A program made the translations under genes and the position numbers. From Saprospiraceae bacterium (GTDB lineage Bacteria > Bacteroidota > Bacteroidia > Chitinophagales > Saprospiraceae): 34,681 bases of DNA. Every line of letters begins with the position of its first letter. Position 1 is the stretch's first letter. The stretch lies in the NCBI GenBank assembly GCA_026985735.1, contig JALSPW010000193.1, forward strand, positions 1-34,681. The letters run 5' to 3'. Below the pieces are notes generated by a model. It was not told the origin of the DNA, made no database searches, and was given only the letters and a program-made list of their open reading frames with translations. Shown here in pieces: positions 29,401-34,681 of the stretch.

Positions 29401-29578
29401 CGGCAAATAAAAGCCACAACAATTCGAACCACCATGATTTGTAAATGATTTTTTGAACAGTCATTGTCCCATAATCATTTTCAATAAAGGTGGCAACTGC
29501 CATTGCTAATGCTAAAGACAAAAACAAGGTGCCTGCAAATGAAATAGATAAGAAAAAATTGTATATTTTTTTTAACAT
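26483..29578 (-). CDS. ccsBA: Fused ResB-CcsA (System II cytochrome c biogenesis)
   Basis: The 1031-aa multi-membrane protein combines both parts of the System II heme lyase, which exports heme and attaches it to apocytochrome c at the periplasmic face. The N-terminal ResB part (about 1-460) has several TM segments, including SLALAMAVATFIENDYGT and FHLAMLIIIAGAAITR, plus a large extracytoplasmic loop. A middle region (~480-700) is usual in Bacteroidota versions. The C-terminal CcsA part has the tryptophan-rich heme-handling WWD motif (ANESWGRYWGWDAKETW) and conserved His in flanking TM segments (e.g. WYIAGHAPWSNGYE). The leader contains a -7 box overlapped by a perfect inverted repeat. Confidence 0.95.
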   Translation of the reverse strand: MLKKIYNFFLSISFAGTLFLSLALAMAVATFIENDYGTMTVQKIIYKSWWFELLWLLFAVSLIINIFKFRLYRKVKYGIFIFHLAMLIIIAGAAITRYISYEGLMHIKEGETSDYILTDDTHIKIIATDGIDSINSENKVLFGSLGKNTFNKKIKFKNKEYNIALNKFIPNANESLVKDEKEGVPVLYLIHGTAGGRVGGFLKEKETLVYNTVMIGFNTDENTNVKIYTKNDSLKIQTAFPFTVMYMSDQSIDTMKANTEYNFGTGALYMLQNENIVLKEYIPKAKLIPVSKSSKIEAASFNALEFNVSDGNTIKTVYAWGNKGMEGQLQHVKFGETDIAISYGSIRKKLPFKIKLRDFQLERYPGSHSPSSYASEITLIDPKDNIKMDYRIYMNHVLDYKGYRFFQSSYDPDESGSILSVNHDAWGTGITYLGYFLLTMGMILTFFTKKARVKKLNRLINKFRDKRLHNTSIITFILISTIVSSAQVNLPDSFKIINKTQAKKFGEILIQERGGRIMPLNTMSSRLVRKITQKKEFAGQNPDQIMLGIMTFPHQWQNIPIVKIGHPELEDYIGTGKYAAYIDFFDDKTGYILANYIEEALHKPEKERSKFDKAVIKVDERINIIYMIFSGSFLKIYPKKDDPSRKWYTPEQASKMDFGEADVLVKNFLPWYLQSVVEGVNKNDWSNANLALEGLKNYQKSVAAGYMPSDNKIKAELFYNKTLIFNKLIGWYFTVGFILLILLLIKVFKPGINLKWSVKTGIFLIFIGFIFHTFGLGLRWYIAGHAPWSNGYESMVYIAWAIVLAGVLLAKKSPITLAATAVLAAWIMIVAAMNWMDPQITNLVPVLKSYWLMIHVSVITASYGFLFLGAMLGLINLIMISISGNNEENTNIKYTIKELTAVNELSLTIGLFLLSIGTFLGGVWANESWGRYWGWDAKETWSLITIMIYAFILHMRMIKGMRSVYIFNLASVIGSFSILMTYFGVNFYLSGLHSYAKGDAVPIPLWVYISVFILVVLATIAYYRQDKNETI

Positions 29579-29655
29579 TATATTTTATTTTAAAACCTAC
29601 TTATATAAAGGGTTATAATAAACCGAATTTAATATCCCGCTTTTATAACCAACTA

Positions 29656-29663
29656 CAAAAGTA
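29656..29663 (-). promoter_or_regulatory. -7 box TACTTTTG for ccsBA
   Basis: The minus strand reads TACTTTTG, an exact TAnnTTTG match, about 78 bp upstream of the ccsBA ATG. Confidence 0.5.
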
Positions 29664-29690
29664 TAACATTAATAAATCAATAATGTTATA
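29662..29690 (-). promoter_or_regulatory. Candidate operator overlapping the ccsBA promoter
   Basis: TATAACATTA (29662-29671) and TAATGTTATA (29681-29690) are perfect 10-bp inverted arms with 9-nt spacer. They overlap the first bases of the -7 box and fill the space toward -33, a typical repressor position. The cognate regulator is unknown. Confidence 0.45.
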
Positions 29691-29979
29691 AAAAATGAAA
29701 AAATGAAAAATTTGTCAGTTTTGTGCATTAGCTGTTATAATATCAAACTGTTACCAATATGCTGATTATAAAAACTAATTCTTTTTCTATTTCACTATCT
29801 TGATAAGGGTTTGGTATAAAAATATTAACATTTATTAACATTTTTGTCAAAACTTTATGAAAACCTTAATATTTAAAAGTTTAACATTATTCATTTTCCT
29901 TCGTCAAACAAATATAATAAAGAAAATATATGAGAATTACAAATCTCTTTTAATATTGCCGATTAGATAAATTAAAATT

Positions 29980-30684
29980 ATGATTATGAAAACGAATGAA
30001 AAATTATTAGAAAGAAAATTAATGGGAATATCCATATTTTTCCATTTGATATTGATTATTATTGTAATGACTTCATTTATTGCTATAAATAATGAGAATT
30101 TACCGGGTGTTGAATCTCCCTATAATTATATGGAGATTAATTTTACTAATAATAGTACATCATCGGGAATTTCTTCCGCTAAAAAGAATTTGAGAAGTGA
30201 TAAAGTGGAAAAATCCAAATTTGTAACTCAGAAAGAAGAAAAAGTAAAAATAGAATCCATAGAGGAGGAAGTTAGTGATGTGAAAATTGAAAATAGTGAA
30301 AAAGTTAATAAGGATAAAGCAAAAACGAAAGAAGGAGAGGCTTCGGTTACTGAAGGTGACGGTGAAGAAGGCAATTTATTATCGGGAAAAGCTCTTGGTG
30401 AATTGGATTTTAACGGAGATGGTGTGTTTGGCAGAAAAGTGATTTATCATGCTCCTATCAGACAATTGGCAGAACAAAACGGTCGTATTGCGATTAATAT
30501 GGGAATAAATAGAGCAGGAAATGTCGTAGTCGTTGCATATAACAAAGAAAATTCAACAATAACGGATAAAAATTTGATTGTTAGAGCACTTAAGATGGCA
30601 ACTCAATATAGATTTGAAGCGGATTATACCGCACCAGCTATACAATACGGAAGATATACATTCATTTTTAATCTAAACATATAA
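29980..30684 (+). CDS. TonB/TolA-like energy-transducer-type protein
   Basis: The 234-aa protein has a short cytoplasmic N-terminus, one membrane anchor (~16-36, IFFHLILIIIVMTSFI), a charged linker (~65-130) rich in Lys, Glu and Ser rather than Pro, and a C-terminal TonB-like domain. That domain is recognised by GRIAINMGINRAGNVVVVAY and a closing YRFEADYTA...FIFNL strand pair. The anchor and C-terminal module resemble TonB or TolA, which transmit inner-membrane energy to outer-membrane partners. No ExbB/ExbD genes are near. Start may be 29980 or the ATG at 29986. A strong terminator follows. Confidence 0.75.
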   Translation: MIMKTNEKLLERKLMGISIFFHLILIIIVMTSFIAINNENLPGVESPYNYMEINFTNNSTSSGISSAKKNLRSDKVEKSKFVTQKEEKVKIESIEEEVSDVKIENSEKVNKDKAKTKEGEASVTEGDGEEGNLLSGKALGELDFNGDGVFGRKVIYHAPIRQLAEQNGRIAINMGINRAGNVVVVAYNKENSTITDKNLIVRALKMATQYRFEADYTAPAIQYGRYTFIFNLNI

Positions 30685-30722
30685 TGTCTACACTTTTTAA
30701 ATTTAGTTTTTCATTTTCGAAT

Positions 30723-30753
30723 ACCGGAACAGAAAACAGTTCCGGTTTTTTTT
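30723..30753 (+). terminator. Rho-independent terminator after the TonB-like gene
   Basis: ACCGGAAC and GTTCCGGT form a perfect 8-bp stem around an 8-nt loop, followed by a run of Ts, 38 bp after the stop codon. Confidence 0.85.
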
Positions 30754-30760
30754 ATCGATT

Positions 30761-30794
30761 TTTCACCTTAAAAGAACTCTGACTGGGTAGTTAT
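30761..30794. repeat. Extra right terminus of the hairpin repeat
   Basis: TTTCACCTTAAAAGAACTCT followed by GACTGGGTAGTTAT matches the right end of the full repeat copy at 30947-30980 in 27 of 34 positions by my count. No matching left end lies beside it. It begins just after the terminator and ends 45 bp before the full copy. Confidence 0.55.
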
Positions 30795-30839
30795 CTTACT
30801 TTTGAATGAACAATATATTTATAAGGAGGTTATAAGTTT

Positions 30840-30980
30840 GTAACTAGTCAGGTAGAATCGTTTTGACTGAAAAATTATAATATGTTTTGAAATAGCTCCA
30901 CTATCACTTCAAAATATAAGTTTCTTTATATACGAAAATTGAAATTTTTCAGCTCAAAAGCACTCTATTTGGGTAGTTGT
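30840..30980. repeat. Dispersed hairpin repeat (MITE-like), copy 2
   Basis: A 141-bp element homologous to 16271-16428. Its ends (GTAACTAGTCAGGTAGAATC... and ...AAAAGCACTCTATTTGGGTA) are imperfect inverted repeats whose pairing continues into CTGAAAAATT. The centre (30885-30912) forms TTTTGAA/TTCAAAA plus ATAG/CTAT. It ends 33 bp before the DAHP synthase start, so it may supply or influence that gene's promoter. Confidence 0.75.
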
Positions 30981-31013
30981 ATTAATTTTAAGGATTAGTT
31001 TAAAGTGGGAATT

Positions 31014-32093
31014 ATGAAAGAAATAAAATTGCAAAGAGATTATTTGAAAAAATATAATAAACCGTTTGTGATTTCCGGTCCATGTAGTGCAGAAACAGAA
31101 GAGCAATTGCTGGAAACCGCTATTGCTTTGGCTAAAACAGCTAAGGTTGATATGTTAAGAGCAGGAATATGGAAACCCCGTACACGTCCCGGCACTTTTG
31201 AAGGTGTTGGGAAAGAAGGGCTAAAATGGATGATTTCTGCAAGGGAGGAAACAGGGCTTCCCGTTACAGTGGAAGTGGCAAACACCACTCATATTGAACA
31301 TGCACTTAAAGCGGAAATCGATGTTTTGTGGATAGGTGCGAAAACATCTGTTAATCCGTTTTCCATGCAAGAGATTGCAAATGCGCTAAAAGGTACAAAT
31401 GCAAAAGTTCTGGTCAAAAATCCTATAAATCCTTCATTATCTCTATGGTTAGGTGCTATTGAGAGATTGGAGAATGTAGGAGTTAATGTATTGGGAATAA
31501 TCCATAGAGGATTTACTGAATTTGGAGACAAAGTGTATCGCAACAATCCAATGTGGCAGATTCCAATCGAACTTATGATGAAGAGACCGGACCTGGTTAT
31601 GATAAATGATCCGAGTCATATTTGCGGTAATAGGACAATGCTGCATGAAGTGGCACAGAAAGCTATGGATCTTAATTTTGATGGTATTATGCTTGAAGTT
31701 CACCGTGATCCTGATAATGCATGGAGTGATGCGATGCAACAAATTACTCCTCAAAGATTTGATGAGATTATTTCCGCGCTGCATATCAGGAAAGAAAAAG
31801 GTGAAAACCAACAAGCTGCTGAAGAGCTACATGATTACAGAAGAAAGATTGATGAACTGGATAAAGAATTGCTTTCGATTTTAAGCAAGAGAATGGATGT
31901 AGTAAGAGATATCGCTCAATATAAGAAATCGCATAATACAACAGTGTTGCAAAAAGCAAGGTGGGAAAAAATAATAAGTCGTACCTTGGAACTAAGCAAT
32001 AAATTGGAGCTAAATCCTGATTTTGTTAAAATCATTTTAAAGGCGATTCATGATGAAAGTATTGATATTCAAGAAAAAATATTAAATAGATAA
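31014..32093 (+). CDS. Bifunctional DAHP synthase / chorismate mutase
   Basis: This fusion covers the first step of the shikimate pathway (PEP plus erythrose-4-phosphate to DAHP) and chorismate to prephenate. The DAHP synthase part (about 1-265) is of the type found in Bacteroidota and Bacillota: PFVISGPCSAET, LRAGIWKPRTRPGTFEG, GIIHRGF and MINDPSHICGNR. A chorismate mutase domain (AroQ type) follows at ~275-355, starting DYRRKIDELDKELLSILSKR and containing MDVVRDIAQYKKSH. The ORF track uses a GTG at 31005; the ATG at 31014 gives the more natural MKEIKL start and 359 aa. The fused mutase may allow feedback control by prephenate, as in related enzymes. Confidence 0.94.
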   Translation: MKEIKLQRDYLKKYNKPFVISGPCSAETEEQLLETAIALAKTAKVDMLRAGIWKPRTRPGTFEGVGKEGLKWMISAREETGLPVTVEVANTTHIEHALKAEIDVLWIGAKTSVNPFSMQEIANALKGTNAKVLVKNPINPSLSLWLGAIERLENVGVNVLGIIHRGFTEFGDKVYRNNPMWQIPIELMMKRPDLVMINDPSHICGNRTMLHEVAQKAMDLNFDGIMLEVHRDPDNAWSDAMQQITPQRFDEIISALHIRKEKGENQQAAEELHDYRRKIDELDKELLSILSKRMDVVRDIAQYKKSHNTTVLQKARWEKIISRTLELSNKLELNPDFVKIILKAIHDESIDIQEKILNR

Positions 32094-32131
32094 GATTTTT
32101 TTTAAGAAATTTTTCATTGAATTTCAGAAAT

Positions 32132-32169
32132 ATTTTGTCATTTATCGACAAAATCATATATTTTGTCGA
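32132..32169. promoter_or_regulatory. Candidate operator array upstream of padR
   Basis: Three alternating half-sites lie here: ATTTTGTC (32132-32139), GACAAAAT (32147-32154) and ATTTTGTC (32160-32167). The latter pair extends to a perfect 10-bp inverted repeat, TCGACAAAAT-CATAT-ATTTTGTCGA (32145-32169). The array is 52 bp before the padR -7 box. It could serve PadR autoregulation or, less likely, act as a terminator of the preceding gene, since no T run follows. Confidence 0.5.
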
Positions 32170-32220
32170 ATTACTATCCAAAACAATCTACTATGTTATG
32201 CAAGGTTCTATATTTTGTTA

Positions 32221-32228
32221 TATATTTG
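32221..32228 (+). promoter_or_regulatory. -7 box TATATTTG for the padR-pspC pair
   Basis: An exact TAnnTTTG match 27 bp before the padR ATG at 32256. Confidence 0.5.
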
Positions 32229-32255
32229 CATTAAATTAATTAAAAAATATAACAG

Positions 32256-32579
32256 ATGAATGTAGAAAACACCAAAGCGCAAATGAGGAAAGGTTTTCTT
32301 GAAATGATTACGTTACTTATGATTTCAAAAGAAGAGTCTTATCCATCGGACATGATAAAGAGGTTGAAAGAAAAAGAGTTGATAGTTGTAGAGGGCACTA
32401 TGTATCCGTTACTAAACAGGTTAAAGAATGATGAATTGCTTGGATATAACTGGAAAGAATCCACTTCAGGTCCACCGAGAAAATATTATTTTATAACTGA
32501 GAAAGGGAAGGAATTTCTTGGAGAGCTTCAGAAGACCTGGCATAATTTAAAAACTGTAGTCGAGACTATTTCAAAATAA
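32256..32579 (+). CDS. PadR-family transcriptional regulator
   Basis: The 107-aa protein is a PadR winged helix-turn-helix of the short subfamily-2 type. Its first helix region (MRKGFLEMITLLMIS), the recognition part EGTMYPLLNRLKNDELLGY, the wing with GPPRKYYFITEKG and the short C-terminal dimerisation helix (FLGELQKTWHNLKTVVETI) are all present. In Bacteroidota such genes are frequently paired with a PspC-domain membrane protein, as here (15 bp gap). It probably represses its own operon; an inverted-repeat cluster lies upstream. The signal it senses is unknown. Confidence 0.93.
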   Translation: MNVENTKAQMRKGFLEMITLLMISKEESYPSDMIKRLKEKELIVVEGTMYPLLNRLKNDELLGYNWKESTSGPPRKYYFITEKGKEFLGELQKTWHNLKTVVETISK

Positions 32580-32594
32580 AATAAAAATAAAAAA

Positions 32595-33281
32595 ATGAAA
32601 AAAATTGTAAATATAAATCTAGGAGGTTATCCATTTACTATAGATATAGATGCTTATGATAAAATGGAAGAATATTTTGTGTCATTGGAAAAATATTTTG
32701 GTGAATATGATAATCCGCACGAGATAATTTTTGATATTGAAGTAAGAATGGCAGAATTGTTTAAGGAAAATGCAGGAGAGCATGCTATATTATCATTATC
32801 GGATGTAGATAAAGCAATAAAGATTCTTGGTACTCCGGAAGATTTTTCAAAAGATAATATTGTTGATGACGAAAATAATGAGAACGATGAGAAATCTTAT
32901 AAATCGGAAGAAAGCAATAGAAGATCTTATGAATATAGAGTTGGTAAAAAGATTTACCGTGACCCTGACAACAAGGTTATCGGAGGTGTTTGTTCAGGTC
33001 TGGCTAATTATCTCGGTGTTCCTGATCCTATTTGGATAAGACTTCTATTTGTGCTACTCTTTGTTTCGGGAATCAGTCCTTTGATTTACATTATATTGAT
33101 GATAATAATTCCAAAAGCAAAAACTACTGCTGAAAGAAAAGAGATGAGAGGAGAGCCTATTGATATTGATACTATTGCTCAGTCCATAGAGGATGAATTT
33201 AATAATTTAACGGATCAATTCAAGGGATTCAGGGATTCTTTTAAAACCAAAAGACAAAAGAGAAGAAAAAGGAGATGTTGA
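32595..33281 (+). CDS. PspC-domain membrane protein
   Basis: The 228-aa protein has an N-terminal soluble region (1-~85), opening MKKIVNINLGGYPFTI and including LSLSDVDKAIKILGTPEDF, as usual for Bacteroidota PspC proteins paired with PadR. An acidic linker leads to the PspC domain (~117-178): IYRDPDNKVIGGVCSGLANYLG, followed by a hydrophobic hairpin (LLFVLLFVSGISPLIYIILMIIIP). The C-terminus is strongly basic. By analogy with phage-shock PspC it may sense membrane stress, but partners PspA and PspB are not in the window. It is co-transcribed with padR and followed by a strong hairpin. Confidence 0.9.
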   Translation: MKKIVNINLGGYPFTIDIDAYDKMEEYFVSLEKYFGEYDNPHEIIFDIEVRMAELFKENAGEHAILSLSDVDKAIKILGTPEDFSKDNIVDDENNENDEKSYKSEESNRRSYEYRVGKKIYRDPDNKVIGGVCSGLANYLGVPDPIWIRLLFVLLFVSGISPLIYIILMIIIPKAKTTAERKEMRGEPIDIDTIAQSIEDEFNNLTDQFKGFRDSFKTKRQKRRKRRC

Positions 33282-33290
33282 TGTTTTAAA

Positions 33291-33335
33291 TAGTGTCGGT
33301 CTTTAAATATTTACGCACTTTAAAGACAGACACTA
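33291..33335 (+). terminator. Strong hairpin after the padR-pspC operon
   Basis: Arms of 17 bp (33291-33307 and 33319-33335; TAGTGTCGGTCTTTAAA with one mismatch) enclose an 11-nt loop, starting 10 bp after the stop. Only a weak T run follows. A terminator is the simplest reading; mRNA 3'-end stabilisation is an alternative. Confidence 0.65.
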
Positions 33336-33433
33336 AATTAATTTTGTAAGTTTTCATCTGTTTAAAATTTTTTGTTTGCGAAAATTTACAAAAAAATTAT
33401 AATACATTCAGGAACTCACATAAATTTTTTTAA

Positions 33434-34137
33434 TCATAATTTTGTGTGTATTTTATGATTAATAAAATTCATGTTCGTTTCATTTAATATTGCCTTTATT
33501 TTTTTATAATGACTATCATTATATCCTCTTAATCTTCTAATGATATTACCTTCTTTATCAAATATAATCACTGTTGGAAAAGCATGTATATTATATTTTT
33601 TTTTCGAATCCCGGGGTATGAAAAACAGGATATTTAATCTTTCTATAGTATAAAAATTTTTCTAATTTTTCTGTTTTGTCAAAAGGGTCCAACTCTATAA
33701 ATTGAACATCGGGATACTCATCATGAAGTTTTTCCAATACAGGCATAAGTTTAAAACAAGGTTCACAGCCAATATACCAAAAATCAGCAACAACAATTTT
33801 ACCTTTATATCTATCTATGGTGAATTTCTCTTTATCTTTATTATTAATTCTGATAACATTTTTGCCGTCATAAACCTGTTGTGCAATATCTCCATCATGG
33901 AAATCAACAAAGATATTGTGATAAAACTTCAATGTATCATTTGGTTTATTTTGTATGATGCCATGTCCTGTTCTTAAATTTTGAACCCCTTTAGCTCCTG
34001 AATAGTATATAAAATCGTATGCTACAATTTGATTTTCATGATAAAGATAGTTTATTTTTTCCAAAAAAATCATTTATTTCCTGCGCTTTGATTATTCCAA
34101 TTAAAAAAAATAATAAAAATAATATTTTGCATTTCAT
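33434..34137 (-). pseudogene. TlpA/thioredoxin-like exported protein, broken by two frameshifts
   Basis: The ORF track shows only the middle part (33591-34073). Upstream, a second frame provides ATG at 34137 and a signal peptide (KILFLLFFLIGIIKAQ). Downstream, a third segment supplies the thioredoxin C-terminus (IHAFPTVIIFDKEGNIIRRL) and a stop at 33434. Removing one base from the 7-base run at 34063-34069 and one from the 9-base run at 33596-33604 gives one continuous 233-aa protein. The redox motif is FWYIGCEPCFKLMP (CEPC), and the cis-Pro is in AFPTV. The N-terminal portion (DTLKFYH, QVYDGKNVIRIN) resembles longer Bacteroidota TlpA-like proteins, but passes abruptly into the thioredoxin fold. 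It may be a decaying gene, a sequencing error, or a slippage-expressed gene. Confidence 0.75.
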
Positions 34138-34198
34138 AATTTAAAAGTTTAAAAATGTGTTTAAATAATATTTGTTCATAATATCATAAACTTATCCC

Positions 34199-34218
34199 CA
34201 CAGGACAATAGACCTGTG
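34199..34218. repeat. Small GC-containing hairpin upstream of the thioredoxin-like gene
   Basis: CACAGG and CCTGTG pair perfectly around an 8-nt loop in otherwise very AT-rich sequence. No T run follows on either strand, so its role (terminator of the right-edge gene or regulatory) is unclear. Confidence 0.3.
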
Positions 34219-34299
34219 AGGAAAGTTAGTATTATGAGTACGTTAATGGTTTTATTTTGCATATAGCTGTGCATAATAACACATTTTATAGTATTAAAA

Positions 34300-34681
34300 T
34301 TAATCTTTACCTTTCATAAATAAATCTTTAGTCAGACCCAATTTTAAACTAAAGTAATTATGATCAATTGTTTCATTTTCTATTTTGTAACTATAGGTAT
34401 TTGAAGTGGTAATTTGTGTGTTTTGATCAGTAAAATATATTTTTTGATTCAATTCATAACCATATGTTCCATTAATAAGCATATCGTAGCCTAGTTCAAA
34501 TATCAATTTAGTACTGGTTGATAATGAAAACTTTAGATACAAAGATAAACTATGGTTTATATCACTTTTCAATGTTTGATTCAATTTATAATTATAGTCT
34601 ATATATCCATATTTTTTTTCTTTACTATTTTCAATAGTTTTGTTTTTGAACAAAGGGATGTCATAATGTAAGCTGTATTGT
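34300..34681 (-). CDS. C-terminal part of a probable outer-membrane beta-barrel protein (cut by window edge)
   Basis: An open frame runs from the right edge to a stop at 34300; the ORF track starts it at an internal TTG (34653), but the frame is open to the edge, so the real start is outside. The visible ~126 residues alternate polar and hydrophobic or aromatic residues (LSLYLKFSLS, TKLIFELGYDML, YGYELNQKIYF, YFSLKLGLTKDLF), as in amphipathic beta strands of an outer-membrane barrel. There is no diagnostic family motif. Confidence 0.6.
   Translation of the reverse strand, partial: QYSLHYDIPLFKNKTIENSKEKKYGYIDYNYKLNQTLKSDINHSLSLYLKFSLSTSTKLIFELGYDMLINGTYGYELNQKIYFTDQNTQITTSNTYSYKIENETIDHNYFSLKLGLTKDLFMKGKD

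Larger units (their letters stand above)
29579..29979. other. Divergent 401-bp intergenic region (ccsBA / tonB-like)
   Basis: No gene or RNA was found. It holds the ccsBA -7 box and its inverted repeat, and four plus-strand TAACATT motifs (29664, 29826, 29836, 29882) plus one inverted copy (29682-29688). No clear promoter for the plus-strand gene was identified. Confidence 0.5.

Overview
This AT-rich window most likely comes from a Bacteroidota (Bacteroidetes) genome. Four things point that way. Two exported proteins end in type IX secretion (T9SS) type-A sorting domains. SecA is about 1100 residues, longer than in Proteobacteria. The cytochrome c maturation factors ResB and CcsA are fused, and DAHP synthase is fused to a C-terminal chorismate mutase. 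Several start codons are also preceded by the phylum's TAnnTTTG -7 promoter box. I cannot name a genus. No rRNA, tRNA, CRISPR array, prophage or transposase gene was recognised.

Layout: The left edge cuts an AAA-ATPase-like gene (minus). A plus-strand run follows: SpoIIE/PP2C phosphatase, TM2-TPR-SHOCT membrane protein, CBS-domain protein, single-POTRA outer-membrane protein and NAD kinase. The last four are nearly contiguous. Next is a plus-strand block of secA, deoC and ettA. From about 11.2 to 17.7 kb the minus strand carries a 912-aa T9SS cargo protein, an unusual RNase II-family protein, and an OmpA-family protein. A T9SS-tagged EEP nuclease (plus) converges on a DEAD-box RNA helicase (minus). 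A serine hydrolase lies directly behind pyrG (minus). Divergent from pyrG is a flippase-like membrane protein overlapping a DUF3108 protein. A large ccsBA fusion (minus) is divergent from a TonB-like gene. Then come DAHP synthase/chorismate mutase, a PadR regulator with a PspC-domain protein, a frameshifted thioredoxin-like gene, and the C-terminus of a probable outer-membrane barrel protein cut by the right edge.

Most genes are housekeeping (protein export, NADP, CTP and aromatic precursor synthesis, translation control, cytochrome maturation) or envelope functions. The standout is the 722-aa protein at 14065-16233. It has an RNase II catalytic (RNB) domain with its four catalytic aspartates and the TSPIRR arginine motif. 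It has no N-terminal cold-shock domains and no C-terminal S1 domain. Instead it carries two clear and one degenerate double-stranded-RNA-binding domain, which suggests a 3'-5' exoribonuclease directed at structured RNA. I do not recall a described bacterial family with this architecture.

Other non-genic structure: a dispersed hairpin repeat (MITE-like) has two full copies and one extra terminus. Perfect inverted repeats sit at candidate operator positions upstream of ccsBA, padR and the helicase gene. The thioredoxin-like gene is broken by two separate homopolymer +1 shifts.
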